Assembly (NCBI GenBank): GCA_041397765.1
Contig: JAWKWA010000013.1
Location: 56,809 to 120,808 of the forward strand
Direction: 5' to 3'
DNA from: JAWKWA01 sp041397765
GTDB taxonomy: Bacteria; Pseudomonadota; Alphaproteobacteria; Rhizobiales; Hyphomicrobiaceae
Length of the DNA stretch: 64,000 bases
In this document: piece by piece, positions 54,743 through 62,773 of the stretch
Numbering within the stretch: position 1 is the stretch's first letter
Layout: each line of letters starts with the position of its first letter
Program-made: the position numbers and the translations under genes
Notes under the pieces: model-generated
Database searches by the model: none
What the model was told of the DNA's origin: nothing
What the model saw: only the letters and a program-made list of their open reading frames with translations

Positions 54743-55537
54743 TCAGCCAGCTTCTGCTTCGGGGCCGGCGAGCATGCCGGCGGCGATCCAGCCCTGGAGA
54801 TAGGCGGCGGCACGTAGCGGGGCGTCGGTCTCGCCGCCGAATGTCGCGACCATCTCGCAGAGGCCGGCGAAATCGAGGCCGGCGCACATCTCGTCCCACA
54901 TCATCGCCTCCTCCGCCGGCATCGCCCGGAACGTCGAGACGAGTTCCGGCCGGTAGAAGACGAGCTGCTGCGTCTCTGCGAGCTCCACCGGCTCTGGTGC
55001 GGCGGCCTCGCCCTCGCTCGAGGACAGCGCCTTCCAGATGTCGCGGGCATTGCTGAAGACCCGGATGCGCCGCGTGGCGGGATGGGGCGAGAAGACGACG
55101 CCCGGCCAGTCCTCGGGCGCGAGCGACTGGAGATCGGCGAGTGCGAGGCGGGTGCCGTCGGCCGCGTCGAACACGTCGTAGAGCGCCCGCTCGATGGCGG
55201 CGAGATCGGCGAGGGCCGTCATGGTGCTCCAAGGCGCGGTCGCGGCGAGGAAATCGGGAAGCGCGCGGGCGAACCAGCGCAGGTTGGCCTCGCGCGAGGG
55301 ATGGGCGGCGATGTAGGCGGTCGCCATCTCGTCGAAGGCGGCGCGGCCGAGAAATTCGAGCGTCACGGGAAAGTCGCTGCGCGCCACATCGAGAAGGCGG
55401 AGGCGGTAGGCGTCCTGATAGACGCGGAAAAGGCGTGCGCGATTTTCGCGTGGGGAATCGACGAGCTGATCGAGGATGCGGGCGTCCCCGCTGAGGAGAC
55501 CGCGCTGGAAGAGGTCCTGGTAGTCGGCGAGGCGCAA
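54743..55537 (-). CDS. bufC: DUF2063 protein, BufC-like partner of an MNIO enzyme
   Basis: This 264-residue protein has the DUF2063 (putative DNA-binding) N-terminal domain: LADYQDLFQRGLLSGDARIL near 3-22, RARLFRVYQDAYRLRLLDVA near 33-52, then FLGRAAFDEMATAYIAAHPS. Proteins of this class accompany DUF692/MNIO enzymes in RiPP clusters (BufC in bufferin operons, MbnC-like in methanobactin clusters) and recruit the precursor. It starts six bases after the MNIO gene stop, so the two are translationally linked. The symbol is by similarity of family and position only. Confidence 0.8.
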   Translation of the reverse strand: MRLADYQDLFQRGLLSGDARILDQLVDSPRENRARLFRVYQDAYRLRLLDVARSDFPVTLEFLGRAAFDEMATAYIAAHPSREANLRWFARALPDFLAATAPWSTMTALADLAAIERALYDVFDAADGTRLALADLQSLAPEDWPGVVFSPHPATRRIRVFSNARDIWKALSSSEGEAAAPEPVELAETQQLVFYRPELVSTFRAMPAEEAMMWDEMCAGLDFAGLCEMVATFGGETDAPLRAAAYLQGWIAAGMLAGPEAEAG

Positions 55538-55543
55538 GTGCTC

Positions 55544-56482
55544 TCACTCCCCCCGAGCGGCGGCGCGGCGGAGCGGGCGTGCAAGATCGGGCAGGATGCG
55601 CCGGGCGATGTCACGGGCATGGTCGAGCTCGGCCACCACCTCGGCGAGCGGGGGAATGTTGTCGTCGCGCTCGATCATGGTCGAGACCGGGCCGAAGCGC
55701 GTCACGGCCGCCTCATAGAGATCCCAAACCTCGTCGAGTACCGCAGCGCCATGCGTGTCGATGATGTGGGAGATGTTGTGCTCGTGGCCGGCGAGGTGGA
55801 ACTGGATCACGCGGTCGGCGGGCACGCCCTCGATGAAGTCGCGTGCCTCGAAGCCATGGTTGAAGGCGCTGACATAGACATTGTTGACGTCGAAGATCAG
55901 CCAGCAGCCGGTGCGGCGGGCGAGCTCGGAGATGAATTCCCACTCCGTCATCTCCGCATCGCGGGCCGAGACATAGGAGGAGACGTTCTCGAGCGCGAGC
56001 GTGCGGCCGAGGAAATCCTGCACGCGATGGATGCGATCTACGACATGGTCGAGCGCCTCGCGCGTATAGGGCACGGGCAGGAGGTCGTGCATGTTGTAGC
56101 CGTGCACGCCGGTCCAGCACAGGTGGTCGGACACCCATTCGGGCTCGATGCGCTCGGCGAGTGCCTTCAGGCGGGCGAGATAGCCGGTGTCGAGTGGCGC
56201 GGTGGTCGCGATCGACAGCGAGACGCCGTGCAGGACGACGGGATAGCGCGCGCGGATTTCCTCGAGCACCATCAGCGGCCGCCCGCCCTCGCCCATGTAG
56301 TTCTCGGAAATGGCCTCGAACCAGTCGACGTCGGGGGACGATGAAAGGATGTCGGCATAGTGCTGATGGCGCAGGCCGAGGCCGAAGCCGAGATAGCGCG
56401 GGCGCGGGCCGGGCTCGGGATCGCGCGTGCGCTCGCGGCCGGGCGCGGAGCGGTGCGATGTCTTCGTGGCGACGTCCTTCAT
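55544..56482 (-). CDS. bufB: MNIO (DUF692) peptide-modifying iron enzyme, BufB-like
   Basis: MNIO enzymes use a multinuclear iron centre and O2 to remodel Cys residues in a precursor peptide. This one has 312 residues. The TIM barrel is marked by LGFGLGLRHQHYADIL near 33, VVLHGVSLSIATTAPL near 83, WVSDHLCWTGVHGYNMHDLL near 117, LALENVSSYVS near 161, LIFDVNNVYVSAFNHGFEAR near 190, FHLAGHEHNISHIIDTHG near 224 and FGPVSTMIERDDNIPPL near 259. The Asp, Glu and His residues expected as iron ligands are there. The ATG at 56482 gives a normal length; a longer frame to 56800 overlaps a precursor gene. It is probably transcribed with the two Cys-rich precursor genes upstream and the bufC-like gene downstream. 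Confidence 0.88.
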   Translation of the reverse strand: MKDVATKTSHRSAPGRERTRDPEPGPRPRYLGFGLGLRHQHYADILSSSPDVDWFEAISENYMGEGGRPLMVLEEIRARYPVVLHGVSLSIATTAPLDTGYLARLKALAERIEPEWVSDHLCWTGVHGYNMHDLLPVPYTREALDHVVDRIHRVQDFLGRTLALENVSSYVSARDAEMTEWEFISELARRTGCWLIFDVNNVYVSAFNHGFEARDFIEGVPADRVIQFHLAGHEHNISHIIDTHGAAVLDEVWDLYEAAVTRFGPVSTMIERDDNIPPLAEVVAELDHARDIARRILPDLARPLRRAAARGE

Positions 56483-56514
56483 CGGCTCTTCCGCTCCATT
56501 GGTGCGACTAAGGC

Positions 56515-56557
56515 ATATCCGACCGAGTTGGAATCGGGGTGACGGTGTCGGACATAT
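56515..56557 (-). promoter_or_regulatory. Weak stem-loop between precursor and MNIO genes
   Basis: CCGAC (56519-56523) pairs with GTCGG (56547-56551), flanked by ATAT on both sides. It is in the 221 bp gap between the second precursor gene and the MNIO gene. It might reduce expression of the enzyme relative to the precursors. The stem is short, so confidence is low. Confidence 0.3.
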
Positions 56558-56703
56558 TTCGAACCCTAGTCTCAGAGGCTCATCCGGGAAAATCGGGTCG
56601 GTGCGCAGGCTGATTGCTTCCTCGCACTTTCCACCGGTGAGCCGGTATCCATCCACCACCGTCTCGACCGAACCGCCTGTCGATAGCTCGGCTTGCCCGG
56701 CGG

Positions 56704-56973
56704 TCAGCCGACGATGCGGCCGCCCTTCGCCTTGCACACCGCGCGGGTCACCTTGATGGTGCCCTGGCCGCGGCAGGTGCTGGAGCCGTGGCCCTTGCAC
56801 TCGTTGATGCCGTAGCAGCGCACCTTGTCGTCGGCATCGGCGTCCCCGGCGGCGATCGTCATGCCGGCCAGAAGCAGGGGAGCGGCGGCAAGCGCCAGCA
56901 GCGCGCCGCGGCGGCTGAGCTCTTCGACGGTTTCGGCGACGGCGGTGGTTGCGGCATCGTGGGCGTCGGTCAT
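56704..56973 (-). CDS. Cys-rich RiPP precursor with a twin-arginine-like leader
   Basis: The 89-residue product has a polar N-terminal stretch, then SRRGALLALAAAPLLLAG (residues 20-37), a twin-arginine-like signal, and a mature part from about DADDKVRC with four Cys: C53, C59, C67 and C80. CYGINECKGHGSSTCRGQG repeats the C-x-G-x-N-x-C-KG pattern of bufferin (DUF2282-like) precursors, though with fewer Cys than the neighbouring 86-residue peptide. GAAGGAAG upstream supports the start at 56973. It is probably a second substrate of the MNIO enzyme; modification in the cytosol would fit export of an already folded peptide by Tat. Confidence 0.7.
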   Translation of the reverse strand: MTDAHDAATTAVAETVEELSRRGALLALAAAPLLLAGMTIAAGDADADDKVRCYGINECKGHGSSTCRGQGTIKVTRAVCKAKGGRIVG

Positions 56974-57123
56974 CGTGCGGCTTCCTTCACCATGGGCGGC
57001 ATCGTCTCTCAGCCAAGAGAGGCGTGGGCGCGGATCTGCGGCGGTGTCGCCGGAAACGGTTCCGCGCATGGCGGGGCCCCTGGAGATGCCCCGCCATGCG
57101 CGACTTCGATCAGGTGGCGAAGA

Positions 57124-57384
57124 TCAGCTCTTCACGGTGCCGCCGACCTGCTTGCACTGTTCGTCGGTCAGATCGACGAAGCCGGTGCCCTTGCACGAGC
57201 CCATGCCCTTGCAGGAATTGCTGGCTCCGGCGCAGGAGTTCAGCCCCTTGCAGGCATTGACGCCGACGCAATGGACCATCGCGGCCTCCTCGGCCGACGA
57301 CACGGCCGGCGCGACGAGCCCGCCGACGATCATGGTGGCAGCGGTGGCGGCGAGCACGGCGCCGGACTTCCTGGAAAGCTTCAT
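57124..57384 (-). CDS. Bufferin-like (DUF2282) Cys-rich RiPP precursor
   Basis: The 86-residue peptide has a signal peptide (MKLSRKSGAVLAATAATMIV, cleaved near SSAEE) and a core with six Cys at 39, 45, 51, 58, 64 and 77. The CVGVNACKG, SCKG and SCKG segments are the DUF2282 pattern. In bufferin systems MNIO enzymes turn such cysteines into copper-binding groups, and the exported peptide buffers copper in the periplasm. It is the first gene of the predicted operon. GGAGGAATAG upstream gives a strong ribosome site, as expected for a highly expressed substrate. Confidence 0.82.
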   Translation of the reverse strand: MKLSRKSGAVLAATAATMIVGGLVAPAVSSAEEAAMVHCVGVNACKGLNSCAGASNSCKGMGSCKGTGFVDLTDEQCKQVGGTVKS

Positions 57385-57467
57385 GGAACTATTCCTCCTC
57401 AGTGGGGTAACTGCAGGAGGAAGACTAGTCAGCGGGCGCGAACACGCGCCAATCAACGACGCGTTAT

Positions 57468-59219
57468 TCAACGACGGCGCCGGTCAAATCGGCGTGACAC
57501 TTCGTGAGCGTGTACGGAGCTGCCTTGGCGGGCGGCGCCAGCGGGCACGGCCGGCAGATCGGTGAACTTGCGGACGAGCAGCACGTCGAGCGGCTCGTCG
57601 AGGCCGCGGACCTGGATGGATTTGCGCGGCAGGCCGCCCGGGTCGGTGCCGGCGATGCGCATCAGCGCGTCGGAGACGATGATCTGGCAGTCCTCGTCCT
57701 TGGTCGCCTGCTCGAGGCGGGCGGCGGCGTTCACCGTCCGGCCGATGACGGTCAGATGGGCGCTGTCGCGATGGCCGATCTCGCCGAGCACGACGGGGCC
57801 GGCATGGAGGCCGACGCCGATGCGGATCGGCTCGCCGAGCTCGGCCTGCAACTCCTCGTTGGCGCGATCGAGCGCGGGGCCGAGCGCGCGGGCGGCGCGC
57901 AGGGCGTTGCGGCAGCAGACGGCCGGGTCGGCGTCGCGCACGAAGATCGCCATCAGTCCGTCGCCGAGATATTTGTCGATGGTGCCGCCTTCGTCCTCGA
58001 TGGCGGCGACGACATGGGCAAAAAGCCGATTGAGCACTAAGACGACATCGTAGGGCAGTTTCGACTGGCTGAGCCTGGTGAAACCGCGGATGTCGAGGAA
58101 CATGACCGCGATCAGCCGCTCGATGCCGTGCGCCTCGGTGCCGCCCTCGACGGCCGGCAACACGCGCACGTCGCCCGGCCGAACGAGGCGCTGCACGACG
58201 AGATCGCCGTGGGGGCGAAGCTGACAGGCGAGGCGCACGTCGTCGGTGGCATGGATGCGCTTCAGCGTGCGGCTCTCCGAAGGCGATGGCGGATCGAGCG
58301 TGTCCAGGCCCTCGACGACGCGCACGCGGCAGGTCGAGCAGCGGGCGCGCCCGCCACAGACCGACATGTGCGGCACGCGACGCAGACGGCTGATCTCCAG
58401 CAGCGTCGGTCCGACCGGCGCTTGCACGATCGGGCCGCCCAGATAGCGGATCGAGACACGGCGCCGGACGAGGCCATGGCCGATGCGGAAGGCGACGATG
58501 CCGACGGCAAGGCCGATGATGCCGAGATAGGCCATGCGCAGGTCCTCTACGGCATCGAGGAGCACGCCGGTCTGCTGCTGGTTCGGCCATTTCGATTCCT
58601 GCATCAGCGTCGCCAACTCCTCATGATCGCTGATGAGGTCGTGGACCTCGCGGCCGCCCGATGCGAAGCCGGCGAGGGCGACGACGGGGATCATGCTGGC
58701 GAGCGTCAGGGCGATGGGGAAGACGCGCCGGTACCAGGCGGTGAGGCGGAGCCAGAAATGCAGGCCCATGCAGCCATGGGCCCAGACGACGAGCAGGAGC
58801 AGGCCCTGGTCGAGCGCGAAGTGCGGCCATAGTCCCGCGAGCATGTAGAAATAGTCGTCGTGGACGCCGAACAGGATGTGGGCGATGCGCGATCCGACGA
58901 TATGGGGGATGAGCAGGACCGGGATGGCGAGACCGCTCGCGATCTGCAGCGCCTCCCAGGGCGGCATGCGGAGCGTGCCGCGTTTGAGGAAGCGCAGAAT
59001 GCCGAGGGGCGGATGAAGGAGAACGGCGGCGATGAGGAGGATCGAGCCCGGCAGCGAGCGGGTGATGGCGACCCGCCAGTCCTCGACCCGCTCGGCGAGG
59101 TCGATGCTGTAGAGGGCGAGCGCGTGGTTGAGAAAATGCGTGAGGACGAAGGCGAAGAGAACGAGGCCGGTCAAGAGCCGCAGGCGCTGAAGCACCGTGC
59201 CGCTGAAGAGAACTGACAT
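57468..59219 (-). CDS. Membrane cyclase with a cytochrome-b-like domain and a [2Fe-2S] domain
   Basis: The 583-residue protein has three parts. The first 270 residues form a membrane domain of about six helices, with histidines near HFLNHALALY and HPPLGILRFL, like the haem-binding subunit of succinate dehydrogenase. A plant-type ferredoxin domain follows: C-x5-C-x2-C in SVCGGRARCSTCRVRVVEG near 285, and a fourth Cys in VRLACQLRPHGD near 325. The last 200 residues are a class III cyclase, with metal Asp in MFLDIRGFTRLS and DKYLGDGLMAIF. Cyclic-nucleotide synthesis may answer to redox state. It is in the same direction as the RiPP genes, 83 bp upstream of the first precursor. The start at 59219 has GGAG upstream. 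Confidence 0.88.
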   Translation of the reverse strand: MSVLFSGTVLQRLRLLTGLVLFAFVLTHFLNHALALYSIDLAERVEDWRVAITRSLPGSILLIAAVLLHPPLGILRFLKRGTLRMPPWEALQIASGLAIPVLLIPHIVGSRIAHILFGVHDDYFYMLAGLWPHFALDQGLLLLVVWAHGCMGLHFWLRLTAWYRRVFPIALTLASMIPVVALAGFASGGREVHDLISDHEELATLMQESKWPNQQQTGVLLDAVEDLRMAYLGIIGLAVGIVAFRIGHGLVRRRVSIRYLGGPIVQAPVGPTLLEISRLRRVPHMSVCGGRARCSTCRVRVVEGLDTLDPPSPSESRTLKRIHATDDVRLACQLRPHGDLVVQRLVRPGDVRVLPAVEGGTEAHGIERLIAVMFLDIRGFTRLSQSKLPYDVVLVLNRLFAHVVAAIEDEGGTIDKYLGDGLMAIFVRDADPAVCCRNALRAARALGPALDRANEELQAELGEPIRIGVGLHAGPVVLGEIGHRDSAHLTVIGRTVNAAARLEQATKDEDCQIIVSDALMRIAGTDPGGLPRKSIQVRGLDEPLDVLLVRKFTDLPAVPAGAARQGSSVHAHEVSRRFDRRRR

Positions 59220-59337
59220 TTCGAGGCTCCGTTTCGCGGCCGATCGGGCCGATGGTGCGACCGGCCAGCCGTCCGGTCCTGTGGACCCTCGCGGCGGCGG
59301 GCTTGCCGGGGGCGCGTCGGCGATGCGATGGAGAGGG

Positions 59338-59775
59338 ATGACCCTCCACCTCGTCAAGCTTTGTGTCGGCATCGAGTCGATTGAGCATCTGCGGGCGGCC
59401 GATGCCGAGGAGCTGAAGGCACTGAAGGCGGCCGGCCAGACGCCCGAGCTCGTGCACCGGACCCGGCAGATGCCGAAGCGCGCCGAGGAGATCCTCGATG
59501 GCGGTTCGCTCTATTGGGTGATCCGCGGTGCGATCCAGGTGCGCCAGCCGATTCTCGCCTTGCGTCCGGTGACGGGCGCCGACGGCCAGGGCTATTGCGA
59601 CATCGTGTTCGCCCGGCAACTCGTCATGGTGCGGCCGACACCGCGGCGGGCCTTCCAGGGCTGGCGCTATCTGGAGGCGTCGGACGCGCCGGCCGATCTC
59701 GGGGCGTTCGGCGAGGGCGGGGGCGAGCTGCCGCCGTCGATGCGGGCGGCACTGATCGAACTCGGCCTCATCTGA
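59338..59775 (+). CDS. DUF1489 protein
   Basis: The 145-residue protein matches the DUF1489 family, conserved in alphaproteobacteria. Landmarks are MTLHLVKLCVGIESIEHL at the start, QTPELVHRTRQMPKRAEEIL near 34, LYWVIRGAIQVRQPILAL near 57 and the closing LGLI. No function is established. The start at 59338 is preceded by GGAGAGGG; the longer frame begins in the upstream divergent region. Confidence 0.8.
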   Translation: MTLHLVKLCVGIESIEHLRAADAEELKALKAAGQTPELVHRTRQMPKRAEEILDGGSLYWVIRGAIQVRQPILALRPVTGADGQGYCDIVFARQLVMVRPTPRRAFQGWRYLEASDAPADLGAFGEGGGELPPSMRAALIELGLI

Positions 59776-60051
59776 CAGCCATCCGCGCGGGGACGGGCGA
59801 GGGCCGGCGGGGTGCCGTGGGCTGGCCGTGGCGCCGGGGCCACGGGGCCACGGCGAAACCATGAGGACGCACAGCAAAGCCTGCAAGTGCTCTCGCCTCG
59901 GCATCGGCCCGGTGCGAGAACTACGTGTTTTCCCGGAGCCGAAGCGCCGCTGGTCGACCGGTCGCGGCCCGGACACGGGGATCTTAGACCGGCGCAGCGA
60001 GCACCCGGTACGCTCGATCGCCGGTGGTCATCATCTGGAGGGAGGTTCCAC

Positions 60052-60333
60052 ATGCTCGCATCCCTGCGCATGCCGCTCGCCGCCGCTGCCGCTGCCACCA
60101 TGCTGGCCCTCGCCGGCCCGGCCGCGGCCGGATCCTGCACGACCCATACCGGCCAAGGCTGGGCGTGGTCGCTCGACGGCGCCAAGTTCCAGTCCTTCGA
60201 GATCATCGAGCAGACGACCGGCAACTGGCCCTTCGGCCATGTCGACGACATCCGCATCGTCAAGCAGACCTGCAAGCCGGACGGCAACGGCTATACCTGC
60301 TTCACGACCGCGAAAGTCTGCAAGAAGGGTTGA
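60052..60333 (+). CDS. Small secreted protein of unknown function (93 aa)
   Basis: The signal peptide is clear (MLASLRMPLAAAAAATMLAL, cleaved near PAAAG). The mature 66 residues have four Cys (SCTTHTGQGWAWSL, QTCKPDGNGYTCFTTAKVC), which could make two disulfides. I do not recognise a family. GGAGGGAGG upstream is a strong ribosome site. It is separate from the DUF1489 gene by 276 bp. Confidence 0.65.
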   Translation: MLASLRMPLAAAAAATMLALAGPAAAGSCTTHTGQGWAWSLDGAKFQSFEIIEQTTGNWPFGHVDDIRIVKQTCKPDGNGYTCFTTAKVCKKG

Positions 60334-60725
60334 GGCGGGCCCGAATGAGGGAACATCGCGCCGCCGTCGGGAGCCCGGTGGCGGCGCGTACCGGCGCGCT
60401 CGGCCACGCGCGCTGTGGCATGGGAGCCGTGCGCGAGCGATGGCGGCAGCGGCAGAGTGCGACAAGTCTCGCGTCGCCGCGCGCCCATGCGCGAGCGATG
60501 GTGGCTCCCTGTCTCGATGATGGTCGCGAGACCGATCTTCCGTCGTCCCGCTTGACGCCGACAAACTGGCGCCACAAACTTCTGAACATCGTTCAGAACG
60601 GATCTGAACAGTGTTCAAGGCAAGTTTGGGCAATGTTGTGAGTGGATCTGAACACTGTTCAGGGTGCGGGCGTGCCGACTGCCGGACCGCCTCCGCTTTC
60701 AGGTAACCGCGTTCAAACCGCACGG
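60334..60725. other. Regulatory gap ahead of the DUF2157 gene
   Basis: No gene is visible in 392 bp. The end contains three palindromic sites (60584-60660) and a locally AT-richer patch. The DUF2157 frame is open from a GTG at 60642, but that would put the third site inside the coding region; the ATG at 60726 is preferred. Confidence 0.55.
60584..60660. promoter_or_regulatory. Three GAAC-N3-GTTC palindromic sites
   Basis: Sites are GAAC-ATC-GTTC (60584-60594), GAAC-AGT-GTTC (60606-60616) and GAAC-ACT-GTTC (60650-60660). Their centres are 22 and 44 bases apart, two and four helical turns, so all lie on one DNA face. Sites 2 and 3 also share GGATCTGAACA. This is the pattern of cooperative repressor binding ahead of the DUF2157/GDYxxLxY operon. 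The spacer is three bases, not the four of Bacillus-type LexA boxes, and the alphaproteobacterial LexA site GTTC-N7-GTTC is different. Confidence 0.6.
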
Positions 60726-61865
60726 ATGGACGACATGGTGCTCTATCGGGGGCGGGTCGAGAAGGATCTGGAGCGCTGGGTTGCGGCGGGGCACGTCTCG
60801 CCGGAGGGGGCACGGGCCATCCGGCGCGATCTCGCGGCCCGAGCCTCGGGCATCGCCATGCCCTCGGTGCTGGCGATCCTGGCGGCCGTTCTGCTCTCCT
60901 TCGGCGCCATGCTGTTCGTCGCGGCGCATTGGCAGGACATGTCGCGCCTCGCCCGGCTCGGCATCCTCAGCGGCGGACTTTGGGCCGCCTATGGCCTCTC
61001 GGGCTGGTTCTTCGCCCGGCAGATGGCGGGTTTCGGACACGCCGCGCTCTTGCTCGGCATCGGCCTCTTCGGCGCCAGCATCATGCTGGTCGCGCAGATG
61101 TACCATCTCGACGGGCATCCGCCCGACGCGGTGCTGCTGTGGGCAGGCGGCGCCTTCCTCGCGGCCGTGCTGCTGCGTTCGAACGCGGCCTATGCCGCGA
61201 CCATCGCGATCGGCGCGGTGTGGAGCGGCATGGAGACGGCCATGCTCAATGGCGTCCACTGGTGGCTGCCGCCCGCCGTCGTGCTGGTCGGGGCGGCACT
61301 CGCGGGAACGACCCGCTGGCGACCCGGCTTCCATCTGCTGGCGATGGTGCTGTCGGTCTGGGTGATCGCGCTCGGCTTCCTCCATGGCGATCGGCACGAG
61401 TTCGAGATCGTCACCGCGATCGGCCTCATGGTGATGGCGGTCGGTCTCGTCGGTGGGGCGGCGATCGACCGGGTGCTCGCGCTCAGCCGTCCGGCGATCT
61501 GCTACGGGCTCGTCGTGGCTTTCTCGGGCCTCTATGTGCTGCAGTTCATCGACTGGGACTACGACCGGCTGTCCGAGCCGTGGCGGGCGGCGAACGGCAT
61601 GCCGCTCTGGCAGCTCGCTCTCGCCGCGCTCGCGCTCGTCCTCGGCAGCCTCTGGCTCGGCGAGCACAGGGACAACCGGCCCCTCGTCTGGCTCGGCTAT
61701 GTCGGGTTCTCGGCGGAGATCCTGTCGCTCTACTTCCGCACGCTCGGCACGCTGATCGACACCTCGCTGTTCTTCCTGATGGCGGGTCTCCTGGTCGCGG
61801 GGCTCGCCGCTCTCGCCTACTTCATCCACAAGCGCCGGTCGGGATCGGCGGAGGCGGTGTCATGA
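60726..61865 (+). CDS. DUF2157 membrane protein
   Basis: This 379-residue protein has a soluble N-terminus (MVLYRGRVEKDLERWVAAGH near 4) and then eleven or so hydrophobic segments beginning SVLAILAAVLLSFGAMLFVA, with WQDMSRLARL typical of DUF2157. The function is unknown. It overlaps the next gene by four bases (ATGA). In many bacteria a DUF2157 gene is found with a GDYxxLxY gene, which suggests one complex in the membrane. Confidence 0.8.
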   Translation: MDDMVLYRGRVEKDLERWVAAGHVSPEGARAIRRDLAARASGIAMPSVLAILAAVLLSFGAMLFVAAHWQDMSRLARLGILSGGLWAAYGLSGWFFARQMAGFGHAALLLGIGLFGASIMLVAQMYHLDGHPPDAVLLWAGGAFLAAVLLRSNAAYAATIAIGAVWSGMETAMLNGVHWWLPPAVVLVGAALAGTTRWRPGFHLLAMVLSVWVIALGFLHGDRHEFEIVTAIGLMVMAVGLVGGAAIDRVLALSRPAICYGLVVAFSGLYVLQFIDWDYDRLSEPWRAANGMPLWQLALAALALVLGSLWLGEHRDNRPLVWLGYVGFSAEILSLYFRTLGTLIDTSLFFLMAGLLVAGLAALAYFIHKRRSGSAEAVS

Positions 61866-62437
61866 GATCGCTGTCGAAACGGCCGCTGCTGCTGGTGCTC
61901 GCGGTCGCGCTTGCCCAGACGATGGCGCTCGGCTGGATGGTCTATGGCCACGCGATGCTCATCGCGCACGGCCGCGAGATCCTGCTCGACGTGACGCCCG
62001 TCGATCCGCGCAGCCTGTTCCGCGGCGACTACGTCACGCTGACCTATCCGGCGGCCATGCGGCCGGTCGACGACCTGACCGAGGCCGACCGGCGGGCCGG
62101 CGGCATCCGCACCGGCTATCTGATGCTCGAGAAGCCGGCCGGCGCCTCCGTCTGGCAGAGCGTGCGGGCGAGCCTGGCAAAGCCGACCCCCGCCGCCGAT
62201 CAGGTGGTGATCCGGGGTAGCATCGATTTGAGTGCCAACTGGATCGACAACAGCCAGATCTTCGTCAGGCCCGGGATCGGCGCCTATTTCGTGCCCGAGG
62301 GCGAGGGGCGGCGGATCGAGCGGTCGATCCGCGATGGCAGCGTGCAGGTGATCGTCGCGGTCGATGAAGAGGGCAATGCCGGCATCAAGGGGATCGTCAT
62401 CGAGGGCAAGCGGATCTACGACGAGCCGCTGCTTTGA
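61862..62437 (+). CDS. GDYxxLxY-motif protein
   Basis: The 191-residue protein has one N-terminal helix (PLLLVLAVALAQTMALGWMV) and the family signature RGDYVTLTY near 55, after VDPRSLFRGD. The remainder is beta-rich and probably periplasmic (VVIRGSIDLS, FVRPGIGAYFVPEGEGRRIE). It is translationally coupled to the DUF2157 gene. The function of the pair is unknown. Confidence 0.82.
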   Translation: MRSLSKRPLLLVLAVALAQTMALGWMVYGHAMLIAHGREILLDVTPVDPRSLFRGDYVTLTYPAAMRPVDDLTEADRRAGGIRTGYLMLEKPAGASVWQSVRASLAKPTPAADQVVIRGSIDLSANWIDNSQIFVRPGIGAYFVPEGEGRRIERSIRDGSVQVIVAVDEEGNAGIKGIVIEGKRIYDEPLL

Positions 62438-62773
62438 CGTCTCGCGGCGCTGCCGTGACCGAGGGCGAAGAGCGGTCCGGCGTGATGGTGTGCCGCGAGG
62501 CGCGCCGTGCCGTGGCGCGCCGGAACCGGCCCCGCGACGCCATCGTTTCATTTCATGGGAAGAGCTGGTGCCGGCGCAACGGGCGAACCCTTGGCGCGCG
62601 GCGAAGACCACGCGCGGGCGCGAGCCGAGGCGCGTTCCAGGTTGGACCTGTCATCGGCGGTTGCTAAGGTTCCTCGACGAGAACGGCCGGGTGATTCGCG
62701 CTTTGGGGGCGTGCCGGCCCGAGCCTCGATCGTGCAGAACGCGCGATCGCACGAAAAAGAGGAGAGCCGCACG
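62438..62773. other. Intergenic region upstream of the universal stress protein gene
   Basis: No gene or repeat is visible in these 336 bp. The frame of the stress-protein gene is open back to 62507, but the residues there are not coding-like. Confidence 0.45.

Noticed and set aside
60584..60660. SOS (LexA) boxes
   Set aside because: The alphaproteobacterial LexA site is GTTC-N7-GTTC as a direct repeat; here the sites are GAAC-N3-GTTC dyads, and no SOS gene follows.
60642..60725. GTG start 28 codons upstream for the DUF2157 protein
   Set aside because: It would place an operator-like palindrome within the coding region and add a non-conserved leader.
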